DNA of 64,000 bases from Cyanobium sp. ATX 6F1 (lineage in GTDB: Bacteria > Cyanobacteriota > Cyanobacteriia > PCC-6307 > Cyanobiaceae). Within the stretch, counting starts at the first letter, position 1; every line of letters starts with the position of its first letter. Where the stretch lies: contig NZ_JAGQCS010000001.1 in the NCBI RefSeq assembly GCF_024346315.1, positions 414,940 to 478,939 on the forward strand. The letters run 5' to 3'. The notes under the pieces were generated by a model. That model did no database searches. It had not been told where the DNA came from and worked only from the letters and a program-made list of their open reading frames with translations. The position numbers and the translations under genes were made by a program. This document shows positions 17,402-25,049 of the stretch, one piece after another.

Positions 17402-17584
17402 ATGTCAGCCTCCAACGGCATGAAGTGGCGCTACCTGTATTCCATCCGCCTACTGCAGGGCAGTCTGGACATTCGCACGATCAAGGAGCTTCTGGGTCAT
17501 CGGGACGTGAGCACGACCATGATCAACAGACATGAATTGAACCAGAGCAAACTCGGTTTTCGAAGCCCAGCCGCCCCTTTTTAA
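17402..17584 (+). pseudogene. decayed C-terminus of an integron-type tyrosine integrase
   Basis: A 60-codon frame whose core, DIRTIKELLGHRDVSTTMI, is nearly identical in pattern to the C-terminal box of IntI integrases. His33 of the LGH box is present, but the position of the nucleophilic tyrosine (TTMIY in the family) is Asn42, so it cannot catalyse recombination. The tail HELNQSKLGFRSP also aligns with the IntI tail (HVLN...GVRSP). The preceding MKWRYLYS may be the IntI W-x-Q-Y-x-F patch joined by an internal deletion. It lies just outside the portal gene and directly before the cassette-like array. Confidence 0.7.
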
Positions 17585-17759
17585 CTTTAAGAACAGTTGG
17601 TTCTCAGACCCGGTTAAAGTTCAGAACAAGCCACATAGGTCTCTGTGATCAGTTGGCCATAAATGGATCTAGGCTCCTACACTGCAGGAATTGAGGGTTT
17701 TATCTGGTTGGATGGTGAGCCTGTAGGGAGGTTGCGGACCCGCCCAATCATTGTTAGCC
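17585..17759 (+). other. attI-like junction region
   Basis: 175 bp of AT-rich sequence between the integrase relic and the first cassette gene, ending in GTTAGCC (17753-17759), close to the GTTRRRY crossover core. The inverted pair GAACAGTTGGTTC occurs near 17590. No 5' RYYYAAC partner is visible, which is what would be expected of a single-sided attI rather than attC. Assignment depends on the neighbouring relic and attC sites. Confidence 0.35.
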
Positions 17760-17804
17760 AGTTACAATTTTGGTACGCCAGGCTATTCCTTCAGATAACA
17801 CATC

Positions 17805-18584
17805 ATGCCTGAAATGCGCACGTACAATCAGATTGACGTCACGTTTGATTTCAGGTCAGACACACCCGGCTATCCGAAGAAAGATCCAGACTCCTACAGC
17901 CCAGCTCTTCGTCGACATCATCGGCATTTGTGGAGTAAACACCTACCTAATGGCGTGTTGTTCACACTCGATGACATCGGCCAGCACTACCTACACCACA
18001 GGTCCGGATTGGGGGAATTCTTCCTTGCCAGCGATGCGGTGATCCCTACGTTCAGGAAAGAATCGCGTCTGGAGAAGGTCCTCAGTTCGATCCCTACCGC
18101 AGAGCAGGAGTCCTTTCTACGGGTGGGCTACACGATCGGCGGGATGATGGTGTTCCCAGCAGAGCGGGTTGGCCGAAAGATGACAATCAACGGCGCACGC
18201 GGTTTCCACCCACGGATCAAAGATCGGTTCGACCTTACGGTCGAGTGTATCCGTCGACACTACCGCAGCGAGCCAAGTCCGTTGGGTGACGTTCTCCAGC
18301 GATACGGTTCCTTTTTGGGTCTGTTCGGTGACTTTCGCGGATACGTTGAGTTCTTCCTGTTACAAGACCTCGTCACCGAGGACTGTTCGGCAGTGAGATT
18401 CTTCTCCTCATTCATGGACTTCAACACATCACCGGTCCCGCAGGACCTTGATGGCTATCTGGCATATCGGCAGGCCGCAATAGAGTTCATCGAATCCAGG
18501 AATCGTCGAATTTACCTGTGGAGTGCTGAACAACAAGCTGGCCAACACGCCGTGCAGCCGACGGAGGCGAATGTAACCAGTTGA
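17805..18584 (+). CDS. DUF6994-family protein (first cassette)
   Basis: 259 aa. Signature segments are a DFRSDTPGYPKKDPDSYSP-type opening (about residues 14-32), LRRHHRHLWSKHLPNG, YTIGGMMVFP, TINGARGFHPRIKDRFDLT and a VEFFLLQDLV segment, all characteristic of DUF6994. No catalytic residues are established that I know of. AT-rich compared with the host. Its stop codon lies inside the loop of the attC-like site 18540-18615, typical of integron cassettes. Only about 45 bp separate the upstream crossover-like core from the ATG. Confidence 0.75.
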   Translation: MPEMRTYNQIDVTFDFRSDTPGYPKKDPDSYSPALRRHHRHLWSKHLPNGVLFTLDDIGQHYLHHRSGLGEFFLASDAVIPTFRKESRLEKVLSSIPTAEQESFLRVGYTIGGMMVFPAERVGRKMTINGARGFHPRIKDRFDLTVECIRRHYRSEPSPLGDVLQRYGSFLGLFGDFRGYVEFFLLQDLVTEDCSAVRFFSSFMDFNTSPVPQDLDGYLAYRQAAIEFIESRNRRIYLWSAEQQAGQHAVQPTEANVTS

Positions 18585-18615
18585 TGCCACCGCGGCTGAC
18601 GGCTATCGGTTAGAA
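18540..18615 (+). other. attC-like recombination site 1
   Basis: Left box GGCCAAC (18540-18546) and right box GTTAGAA (18609-18615) bracket a stem made of CCGTgCAGCCGaCGG (18550-18564) and CCGCGGCTGACGG (18590-18602). They pair over 13 bp with two unpaired bases (G54, A61) on one strand only, the extrahelical bases typical of attC. The loop contains the stop codon of the upstream gene. The left box is imperfect. Confidence 0.6.
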
Positions 18616-18694
18616 AAAACGGAATTTTGGTACCTTCTCTTCGCATTGTGCATCTCTCTCAATACACGTCAGAATGCCTTCTTGAGTTGTGAAC

Positions 18695-19555
18695 ATGAAT
18701 ATACGTCTATTGACCTGGAACGTGAACTTCCGTCCCGCGAAGGTTCTCAACGCGTTCATTGTCGATGGTCAGATTGCCTTTGATCTATTGACGTTTCAGG
18801 AGGTGAAGAACAAGTACGCCACGGAGTTCATGCAACGTCTTTCAGAACTAGGGTTTCACGCGATACACACTGGAGACTCGGGGGATGGTGGAAAAACATA
18901 CGGTAACTTAATTGCGAGCAGGTGGCCGATTGAACAAAAGCCACTCGGTTTGTCCAATCCACCGCCGTTTCCTTGCCTCATCGGTCGTGCACATGTTTCA
19001 ATTGGCACCAATGAGGGTGTAGATATCCTGACCGTACATGCACCAAATGGATCCAACAATGGCTGGGACAAGATCCATACGCTAGAGGCGGTTCAGCGAG
19101 TAATTCGATCGATCTCTCCTGGCCCAGTAATCGTTACTGGCGACTACAATGAACCACAGTTCTTTCCTGGCAAACTTCCTGTTCGTAGTTGGGCGTGGAC
19201 AAGCGAGAAAAGCTGGGCGAGTCGCCGAGATGAGCTGATGACTCGCGAGAACGCTCGAGGCGGTATGGAAGGTCATCCGCGTCAACGCTGGGACAATGCG
19301 GTCGGCTGGTTCTTCGATGATGGTGCCCTGCATGACCTCCAGCACGCCTTTTGGGCAAAGTACGGTACCGGTGCGATGGAAGCAACCTATTTGACACGCT
19401 CAGCTTCGCGTCCTGAGCGGTGGTTTGACCACGCATTCATATCATCTCACTTCGAAGTTATCGAGTGTGCTTACAGGCACGACGTACGTCGTCCAGGCGG
19501 CGAGAGCGACCATAGCGCGTTGTGCATCGAACTCGCTTTTCGACCACCTAACTAA
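18695..19555 (+). CDS. endonuclease/exonuclease/phosphatase-family protein (second cassette)
   Basis: 286 aa from ATG 18695 (a GTG six bases upstream is the alternative). Motifs of the EEP fold: LLTWNVN at the start, LLTFQEVK near 32-39 (Glu metal ligand), VTGDYNEP near 147 and a C-terminal ESDHSAL (Asp-His pair). Such enzymes cleave phosphodiester bonds in nucleic acids or lipids; the substrate is not predictable here. AT-richer than the host. Flanked by attC-like sites, so it behaves as a mobile cassette. Confidence 0.82.
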   Translation: MNIRLLTWNVNFRPAKVLNAFIVDGQIAFDLLTFQEVKNKYATEFMQRLSELGFHAIHTGDSGDGGKTYGNLIASRWPIEQKPLGLSNPPPFPCLIGRAHVSIGTNEGVDILTVHAPNGSNNGWDKIHTLEAVQRVIRSISPGPVIVTGDYNEPQFFPGKLPVRSWAWTSEKSWASRRDELMTRENARGGMEGHPRQRWDNAVGWFFDDGALHDLQHAFWAKYGTGAMEATYLTRSASRPERWFDHAFISSHFEVIECAYRHDVRRPGGESDHSALCIELAFRPPN

Positions 19556-19677
19556 TGTGCAACAGTGCAAGAGCAATGATGGAGATACTCCCAAAAGCAT
19601 CCTCGAATCGTCGCATGCCACGATCTAGTGTTTTTGAGTTCACATGAAATTTCGCTCTTACAATGTTCATTTGATCT

Positions 19678-19763
19678 GCCTAACATCAAGGCGCAGCGGG
19701 CGGATCCATAAAGCTCGATGCCAGCATGGAGATCCTTCCCGGCGCTGATCTTAAGCGTTAGGA
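19678..19763 (+). other. attC-like recombination site 2
   Basis: Left box GCCTAAC (19678-19684) and right box GTTAGGA (19757-19763) are complementary over CCTAAC/GTTAGG. Inward follow AAG/CTT, CAGCG/CGCTG, GGGcGGATC/GATCCttCCC and ATGC/GCAT pairs separated by small internal loops. The whole 86 bp therefore folds into one long imperfect hairpin. The R-box spelling and overall length are classic for attC. It lies between the EEP gene and the Mrr gene. Confidence 0.75.
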
Positions 19764-19798
19764 TTACTCGCTGACAAGGAATTTAGGGAAGAATCCCA

Positions 19799-20713
19799 AT
19801 GAGCGTGCCGGATTTTCAGACATTTATGCGACCACTCCTCGAGGTTATCGATGGTCTACCTGAGCAAGAACTAAAGGTCGTCAAAAAGAAGCTTATTGAA
19901 TTATTCAAGTTAACGGAGGACGACCTAAGAGAAAAAATCCCTAGCGGAAGAGCCTTCCTTTTTGACAATCGACTAGGATGGGCGAACACGTATCTGAAGA
20001 AAGCAGGGCTGATTGGGTCTGATAGGCGCGCATATCTACAAATAACAAAAAGTGGTCATGAGTTTCTTGCCAATCATAATGGAGAGATTAAGGTTGGCGA
20101 CCTAAAGAAGATTCCACGTTTCAAAGAATTTCATCAAGCCAAAGGCAAAGAGTCCGTCGATGCTGAAGCGGAATCCGCGGTTGAAGAACAAACTAGATCG
20201 CCCGAGGAGATTATCTTCGCTGCATACGAAATCGTCAACCGTGGACTGGTAAGTGAGCTGCTGAAAATAGTGAAGGGCTGCTCCCCCGCCTTCTTTGAAA
20301 AACTCGTCATCGATCTCATGATTGAAATGGGATATGGTGGTTCACGTAAAGAGGCCGGTAGCGCCATAGGGAAGTCTGGAGACGGAGGAATTGACGGAAT
20401 TATAAACGAGGATAAACTTGGCTTGGATACTATTTACTTGCAGGCGAAACGCTGGGAAAACACAGTTCCAGTCAAGGAAATTCGTGATTTCGCTGGAAGT
20501 CTGATGGGCAAGAACGCAAGAAAAGGAGTGTTCATTACTACTTCGGACTTTCCCAAGAGCGCCCATGAGTTTGTCAGTTCCATTGATCGCAAGATCATCC
20601 TTATTGACGGAGAACGCCTCGCTAGACTGATGATTACAAACAACATAGGTGTCAACCCACGCGAAATCTTTGAATTGAAGAATGTGGACAACGACTATTT
20701 TGAAGAAACCTAA
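19799..20713 (+). CDS. Mrr-type restriction endonuclease (third cassette)
   Basis: 304 aa. N-terminal winged-helix region (about residues 1-95, including WANTYLKKAGLI and YLQITKSGHEFL), typical of the Mrr N-domain. The Mrr catalytic domain lies at about 165-285: FEKLVIDLMIEMGYGG, SGDGGIDGIINED and YLQAKRWEN, giving the D...QxK active site, then VFITTSDFPKSAHEFV. Known Mrr enzymes cut methylated DNA. Low GC, 35 bp behind attC-like site 2. Intact and probably functional in restriction of foreign DNA. Confidence 0.9.
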   Translation: MSVPDFQTFMRPLLEVIDGLPEQELKVVKKKLIELFKLTEDDLREKIPSGRAFLFDNRLGWANTYLKKAGLIGSDRRAYLQITKSGHEFLANHNGEIKVGDLKKIPRFKEFHQAKGKESVDAEAESAVEEQTRSPEEIIFAAYEIVNRGLVSELLKIVKGCSPAFFEKLVIDLMIEMGYGGSRKEAGSAIGKSGDGGIDGIINEDKLGLDTIYLQAKRWENTVPVKEIRDFAGSLMGKNARKGVFITTSDFPKSAHEFVSSIDRKIILIDGERLARLMITNNIGVNPREIFELKNVDNDYFEET

Positions 20714-20808
20714 GGAGTCAAACCACCCGATACTCTGACTTCACCAGGTTGAAGATCTTTAAGACTGTCAGGAAAGGCCATGAATGGGCCACAACTGCTT
20801 TTCGATCC

Positions 20809-21393
20809 TCAGCTATCCGCCTGTAGCGCAATCACGGTGACCGAGCAGGCATCATGGATCTCCCGCCAGCGCTCGGCGGTGATCCCCAGCCGCTGCGGCA
20901 CAGCATGGGGCGGCTGTCCTTCCCGCAGCAACTTCTGGCCACTGGCGTAGAGGTCACGCCAGGACGGCGGCACTTTGATCGCAAAGCCGTGGTCTCGTAA
21001 GTAGTGCGTGATCTCGCCGTTGGCGTAGGTGCGGGCGTAGGGCCGAAAGGAGCGCCCGCCCGTGCCATCGAAGCGGGCGGCTGCCTTGAGCAGACCGATC
21101 ACAGCAAGCTGGCGCAGGTCATCAAAAGAATGAGTAGTGCGGCGGGCAAAATTACCGGCGATCTTGTCGGCCAGGTCCACGTGAGCCAGGGCGAGCCGAT
21201 GCACAGCCGCATGAGGGTGCTCCGGCCGCTGCCGCCTGGTCTTGCGCGGCGTCTGGGGAGGCGGCTGGTAGGGGAAAGCAAAGACGAGTTGCTGATGAAC
21301 ACTGGGGAGCCGGCGGCGGCGCCGTAGGGGCCTGGGCGAGGAGACAACAACATCGGTGGCGGACGCGAGCAGCGGCAGGAGGAGCTGGGCCAC
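20809..21393 (-). CDS. sigma-70 region 2-like protein of the phage cluster
   Basis: 194 aa from a GTG at 21393, five bases after the terminase stop; the open frame further upstream overlaps terL and is unlikely. The segment DDLRQLAVIGLLKAAARFD...FRPYARTYANGEITHYLRDHG matches sigma region 2.1-2.4 (core binding and -10 recognition). The C-terminus has a short helix-turn-helix-like stretch (VPQRLGITAERWREIHDA) but no clear full region 4. It may direct late transcription of the packaging genes or be an adapted regulator. Confidence 0.72.
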   Translation of the reverse strand: MAQLLLPLLASATDVVVSSPRPLRRRRRLPSVHQQLVFAFPYQPPPQTPRKTRRQRPEHPHAAVHRLALAHVDLADKIAGNFARRTTHSFDDLRQLAVIGLLKAAARFDGTGGRSFRPYARTYANGEITHYLRDHGFAIKVPPSWRDLYASGQKLLREGQPPHAVPQRLGITAERWREIHDACSVTVIALQADS

Positions 21394-21397
21394 GGCA

Positions 21398-23056
21398 TCA
21401 CCGGGAGAGAAGCATCGGCAGCGGATCGCGCTTGATGCCCAGGCCGCGCCAGTAGCGCGTCTCCAGCCACAGGGCCCCATGACCAAAGGCATCAACCAGA
21501 TCCTTGGTGCCCTTGGGAAAGCGCGGCAGCTCCTCCATCAGCGGCGCAGCCCGGTGGTGGAAACGCACCTGGCCTGCTTCCAGCAGCGGGGCGACGGCAT
21601 GAGCGCGCGATTCCTTGCTGCCCCGGGCGGGGATCGGCAACAGGCCTGGCACCTTGCGCTTGAGGGTCTGCTGCACCGCCGGACCGTTGGCGGCGTCCTC
21701 GATCAGCACCGCGTGGGGACGAAGACCCTGGGCGTCGAGGGCCGCGAGGGTGGAGAGCAGGAAGCGAAGCGTCTGCGGCAGATCGAAGTGGTGGCGGGCC
21801 GCCCAGATCACCTCCAGCTCCAGCTGCGCAGCCTGAGGCCGGGCCAGAGGACCCAGCTGTTGTGGCCCCGCCGAATCGGGAAGCAGCAGGCCCATCAGTA
21901 CGAAGCCGCAGTGATCGTTGTGCTCCTCGCCCTTGAAGGAGAGGTCGCAGGAGAGCACCAAGGGCGAGAAGCGGCGCGGCTGTTCGCGAGGGAACGGCGG
22001 CTTGATCCAGGCCCGCTGGAAGATGGCGCCCTGCATCGGCGAGGGGCGCTGCTGAAAGAGCGCGTTCCACCAGAAGGAGCCGACCCGGGTGCGGATCTTG
22101 AGCAGCTCAGATAGCGGAAATCGTTCGGGGCAGAGCGCCTCGCCGGGTAAGCGCCAATCGGGCTCGACGGTGCAGGACGACGGGAAGCTCTGCCGATCGG
22201 CCCGGTGCTCAGCGATGGCCGGCAGGTTGAGCACATGCCACTCCTGCGGGGCATCTCCGCTTTCCTGGGCCATCAGCCACCCGATCACGTCCTCGTGATC
22301 CCAGCGGGTGAGCACGATCACCTGAGCCGAGAGATTGCGCTGCAGGGCGCCAGTGCCGGCGTCAATGAACTGCGGCTCAGCTCTGGTGAACCAGACGGCT
22401 TTCAGCCAGTCCTCGATGCGTGCTCGCACTCGGATCGAGCCAGCATCCGCAGGACCCTTGTAGGGGTCGTCGATGATGCCGAGGCTGTAGCCCTTGCCGG
22501 TGAACGGACCATCGACACCGGCGGCGATGCAGCCGCCACGCTGCGGGGTGAGCCAGTTGCCAACGGCCGCGGAATCCTTCGAGAGCGAGTTGCCGGTGAC
22601 GCGGTAGAAGTGCCGGGCCTCGCGGGAGTGGGCATAGGCCAGCTCGCCCGAGTAGCTGGCGATGGCGGCGAACAGATGCGGGTGGCGGTAGATGAAATAG
22701 GCGGGGAAGAGCTTGGAGACCAGCAGTGATTTGCCCAGGCGCGGCGGGCAGGTGACGATCAGGCGCGAGAGCTCGCCATCAGCGATCGACTGCAGCAGGG
22801 CGATAAGCACCACTGCCCAGCGATGGAAGCCGTAGCGGGGATAGGCCTGGGCGATGAACTCCCGGAAGCTCAGTGGCTCGGTGCTGGCAGAGGCGAGGGA
22901 GGGATCAGAAACACCGAGCACGCCGCCATCACGCCAGCAGTCCAGGTGGTGCGGAGAGTGGAGCAGGCCGCCATCGAGCAGCGGCCCGACTGTGACGAGA
23001 GCAGGAGCTCGGGCCTGGGCGTGGGCCTGGTCGGTCTGCAGCAAGCCTCTGGTCAT
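21398..23056 (-). CDS. phage terminase large subunit
   Basis: 552 aa, ATG at 23056 overlapping the TerS stop (ATGA). ATPase domain: CPPRLGKS Walker A at about 103-110 and GIIDDP Walker B at about 193-198. A coupling-type segment VIVLTRWDHEDVIGWL follows. The C-terminal nuclease half begins with LVLSCDLSFKG (metal-binding Asp) and continues to VDAFGHGALW. It powers DNA packaging and cuts concatemers. It is in one transcription unit with TerS upstream and the sigma-like gene downstream. Confidence 0.9.
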   Translation of the reverse strand: MTRGLLQTDQAHAQARAPALVTVGPLLDGGLLHSPHHLDCWRDGGVLGVSDPSLASASTEPLSFREFIAQAYPRYGFHRWAVVLIALLQSIADGELSRLIVTCPPRLGKSLLVSKLFPAYFIYRHPHLFAAIASYSGELAYAHSREARHFYRVTGNSLSKDSAAVGNWLTPQRGGCIAAGVDGPFTGKGYSLGIIDDPYKGPADAGSIRVRARIEDWLKAVWFTRAEPQFIDAGTGALQRNLSAQVIVLTRWDHEDVIGWLMAQESGDAPQEWHVLNLPAIAEHRADRQSFPSSCTVEPDWRLPGEALCPERFPLSELLKIRTRVGSFWWNALFQQRPSPMQGAIFQRAWIKPPFPREQPRRFSPLVLSCDLSFKGEEHNDHCGFVLMGLLLPDSAGPQQLGPLARPQAAQLELEVIWAARHHFDLPQTLRFLLSTLAALDAQGLRPHAVLIEDAANGPAVQQTLKRKVPGLLPIPARGSKESRAHAVAPLLEAGQVRFHHRAAPLMEELPRFPKGTKDLVDAFGHGALWLETRYWRGLGIKRDPLPMLLSR

Positions 23057-23574
23057 GAGCTGGCCTCGCTGGGCGGCTTGACCGGGGCACGCAACATCCC
23101 GGCGATCTCTGCGATCACCCGATGGGCACCCACGGCGGCGGAAAACTGCTCGGCGTCCGCTGCCCGACGGGCGCAATCCATCAGGGCGTAGATCTGCTCG
23201 GCCTGGTGACGCTTGCGATCCGAGATCAGCTCCTCAACCATGCGTTCGCGCGCGAGGTTGAGATACCTGTTGATCGTCTGGCTGTTGTTCACCCCCCAGC
23301 TTTCACGACCTTTTTCGTAGATCAACACCAGCGGTATCCGCTGGGCAATCCACAACTGCGCCTCGGCGATGCGACGTTCGACCTCAAGCCTTGAGGGCCT
23401 GGGCGGCTGATGGGAGGCGAGGCCTCTGGGCCGGCGGGGAGGATTGGCGTGCCCGATCGGCCTGGCGGGGTCAGTCGGTTCATACAGCGGTTGGCCGTTT
23501 TCATCCTCTGCGCTGGCAGCTGAGCGCAATTCCTCGATCGGATCTGGCGTCGGTGGGGCGGACCGGGGCGGCAT
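23053..23574 (-). CDS. probable terminase small subunit
   Basis: 173 aa. Disordered Pro/Arg-rich N-terminus, then RRIAEAQLWIAQRIPLVLIYEKGRE..., a helix-turn-helix-like segment (NNSQTINRYLNLARERMVEELI) and a helical C-terminal part. This is the usual build of TerS, which recognises packaging sites. The 4-bp overlap with terL strongly supports the role. Confidence 0.75.
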   Translation of the reverse strand: MPPRSAPPTPDPIEELRSAASAEDENGQPLYEPTDPARPIGHANPPRRPRGLASHQPPRPSRLEVERRIAEAQLWIAQRIPLVLIYEKGRESWGVNNSQTINRYLNLARERMVEELISDRKRHQAEQIYALMDCARRAADAEQFSAAVGAHRVIAEIAGMLRAPVKPPSEASS

Positions 23575-23579
23575 GGGGC

Positions 23580-23948
23580 TCAGATCGGCAGTGCCGCTGC
23601 TTTCGGGGGGCGGATGGTCCAGAACGGCTTGCCGCGCTTCTCCGTTGCGCTGCCCTGCTGGATTGCCGCATCGCGAGCAGCCTTGAGCTGCTGCTCGATC
23701 TGCTGCACGGCCAGCGGGAACTCGTAGTTCAGGCGGCCGGCGTTGTGGCAGAAGGCCCAGTCGTTGTGGGAGAAGGAGGGATCCAGCTCGCCGGCGTCCA
23801 TCGCCGCGCTGAGCGACTCCAACAGGGGTTCGAGCTCCTGCTCCAGCTGCTTCTGCTGGGCCTTGAGCGCGGTGAGGGCATCCAGCACGGCGTCGATCGC
23901 CTCTGGGCCCGGTGCAGAGGCAGAAGCAGCGGCAGGGGCGGTGGTCAT
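23580..23948 (-). CDS. coiled-coil phage hypothetical protein
   Basis: 122 aa from ATG 23948; upstream in-frame codons up to 23972 are an alternative. Ala-rich N-terminus, a coiled-coil segment (LTALKAQQKQLEQELEPLLE), then SHNDWAFCHNAGRLNYEFP and a second helix. It is the first gene of the packaging operon, 5 bp before terS, and sits behind the shared leader at 24018-24057. Possibly a regulator or packaging accessory protein. Confidence 0.6.
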   Translation of the reverse strand: MTTAPAAASASAPGPEAIDAVLDALTALKAQQKQLEQELEPLLESLSAAMDAGELDPSFSHNDWAFCHNAGRLNYEFPLAVQQIEQQLKAARDAAIQQGSATEKRGKPFWTIRPPKAAALPI

Positions 23949-24011
23949 GGCAGCCAGCACAGCAACAAGCAAGCCAGGGGAGTGGAGCCTGGCGATCAGT
24001 TCAGTGTATTA

Positions 24012-24024
24012 GCTCTGTTCTTAG
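24012..24024 (-). promoter_or_regulatory. operator-like word, site A
   Basis: Reads CTAAGAACAGAGC on the minus strand, sharing CTAAGAAC with sites at 27974, 30892 and (variant) 31674. It lies 64 bp upstream of the 23580-23948 start, in front of the packaging operon. Confidence 0.45.
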
Positions 24025-24057
24025 AGCCGCAAGCACAGCGGCTGCTAATTCCTATGG
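24018..24057 (-). promoter_or_regulatory. shared leader element, copy 1
   Basis: The minus strand reads TAGGAATTAGCAGCCGCTG, five variable bases, then a GCGGCT arm, making the inverted repeat AGCCGC/GCGGCT with a 7-nt loop. A nearly identical block with TAGGAATTAACAGCCGCTG starts at 31639 on the plus strand. Both copies precede an operon of the element, so this is probably a promoter/operator or leader. Confidence 0.5.
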
Positions 24058-24072
24058 TGTTTTCGTTGCTGC

Positions 24073-24759
24073 TCAGAACGGCCGGCACGCCAGGCAGTAG
24101 CGGCTCCAGGCGGCGGCCCAGGCCGCCAGGCACTGCTCACGGCTGTAGAAGGTGCTCGGAGTTGCCTCTCCGGGCCTGCTCCAGAGCGTCTGGCCCAGCT
24201 CGTAGTGGTTTCCCTGAGCGGCCTCCAGCACCATGTAGCCCCCCAGCTGGGCGGCGGTGGAATAGGGGCGGCCATGGGCCGAGAGGGTCTTGAGGTCGTA
24301 GAGCACCCGGACCTCGCGGCCCCGACGGTCACTGAGAGCCGGTGACGCATAGGCCCCATCGAAGCCACCGGCCAGATTGCGGGTGAGGCAGCAGCTGAGC
24401 CGTTCACTGGCGATCACCTGCACCTCGTCCCAGAGCGGCAGCTGCAGCAGCGGCAGGATCCAGTCCCGGTACCGGTGGTGCCCAGGCAGCTGCTCGACTG
24501 CCAGTAAGGCCTGTTCTGCGTTGCGGCCGCCCGAGAAGCGGGCCTGGCTGTAGCGCTCCAGGGCGGCGTGCACGGTGTTGCCGCGTGGTTCCCAGACCGG
24601 CCGCTTGGCTTCGATCGCTCTGCGGGCCGTGGCGCTGAGGCCATGGGCCAGGACGCCGGTGATCGACACCGGAAACAGGTGCTCGCCCAGCCAGTAGCGG
24701 TGGGCGGCCTCATCCCGCCACAGGCCGGGGATGGGATCAAGCCAGGTGCTCTTCAGCAT
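24073..24759 (-). CDS. RecB/Cas4-like PD-(D/E)XK nuclease
   Basis: 228 aa. The region GNTVHAALERY (about residues 61-71) holds the conserved first His. GGFDGAY (about 131-137) provides the Asp, and VRVLYDLKTLS (about 149-159) the D-x-K strand. An AAQLGGYM motif follows as the QxxxY-type helix. This layout is that of RecB-family and Cas4-like exonucleases, often used in phage recombination or replication. It is downstream of the primase-helicase and probably co-transcribed. Confidence 0.8.
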   Translation of the reverse strand: MLKSTWLDPIPGLWRDEAAHRYWLGEHLFPVSITGVLAHGLSATARRAIEAKRPVWEPRGNTVHAALERYSQARFSGGRNAEQALLAVEQLPGHHRYRDWILPLLQLPLWDEVQVIASERLSCCLTRNLAGGFDGAYASPALSDRRGREVRVLYDLKTLSAHGRPYSTAAQLGGYMVLEAAQGNHYELGQTLWSRPGEATPSTFYSREQCLAAWAAAWSRYCLACRPF

Positions 24760-25043
24760 CGCTGTTTCGGTTGCAACGGCGGGTGACGGTGGACGTCACA
24801 ACCGAGATCCCTGGCTGGAAGAGGGGTTAGAGCCCCTTGTAACGAGGTAACCATCTGTAAAGGCATAGAAGCTTTAGCAAGCAGCAGAAGAGGGATCACT
24901 AGAGAGGGGGATAGCTCTTGATCTCTGTAAGGGGGGCTCTGCCCCGCCGGAACCGTCACACCGTTACGCATGCCGCAAACCCAGATGCCGCAATCGTTCT
25001 CGGCGTGACCGGCGGTGTTCCAGGAGCTCATGTCGTGACGCAT
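24753..25043 (-). CDS. possible small gene filling the primase-nuclease gap
   Basis: A 96-codon frame starts 7 bp after the primase stop and ends overlapping the nuclease start, an operon-like fit. Residue usage is poor, however, and no motif is seen. The DNA also carries short repeats and a GGGG-TTAGAG-CCCC hairpin, so it may be noncoding leader instead. Reported mainly to account for the 290-bp gap. Confidence 0.28.
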   Translation of the reverse strand: MRHDMSSWNTAGHAENDCGIWVCGMRNGVTVPAGQSPPYRDQELSPSLVIPLLLLAKASMPLQMVTSLQGALTPLPARDLGCDVHRHPPLQPKQRC

Positions 25044-25049
25044 GGTCTG

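Larger units (their letters stand above)
17402..20760 (+). mobile_element. integron-like island: relic integrase plus three cassette-type genes
   Basis: A run of lower-GC plus-strand DNA interrupts the minus-strand phage packaging operon. It contains an IntI relic, a candidate insertion point (GTTAGCC at 17753), three genes without obvious strong promoters, and two sites with attC architecture between them (18540-18615 and 19678-19763). Gene order integrase-then-cassettes on the same strand resembles integrons with inverted integrase orientation. No attC is evident after the last gene, so the right end may be truncated. Confidence 0.65.
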
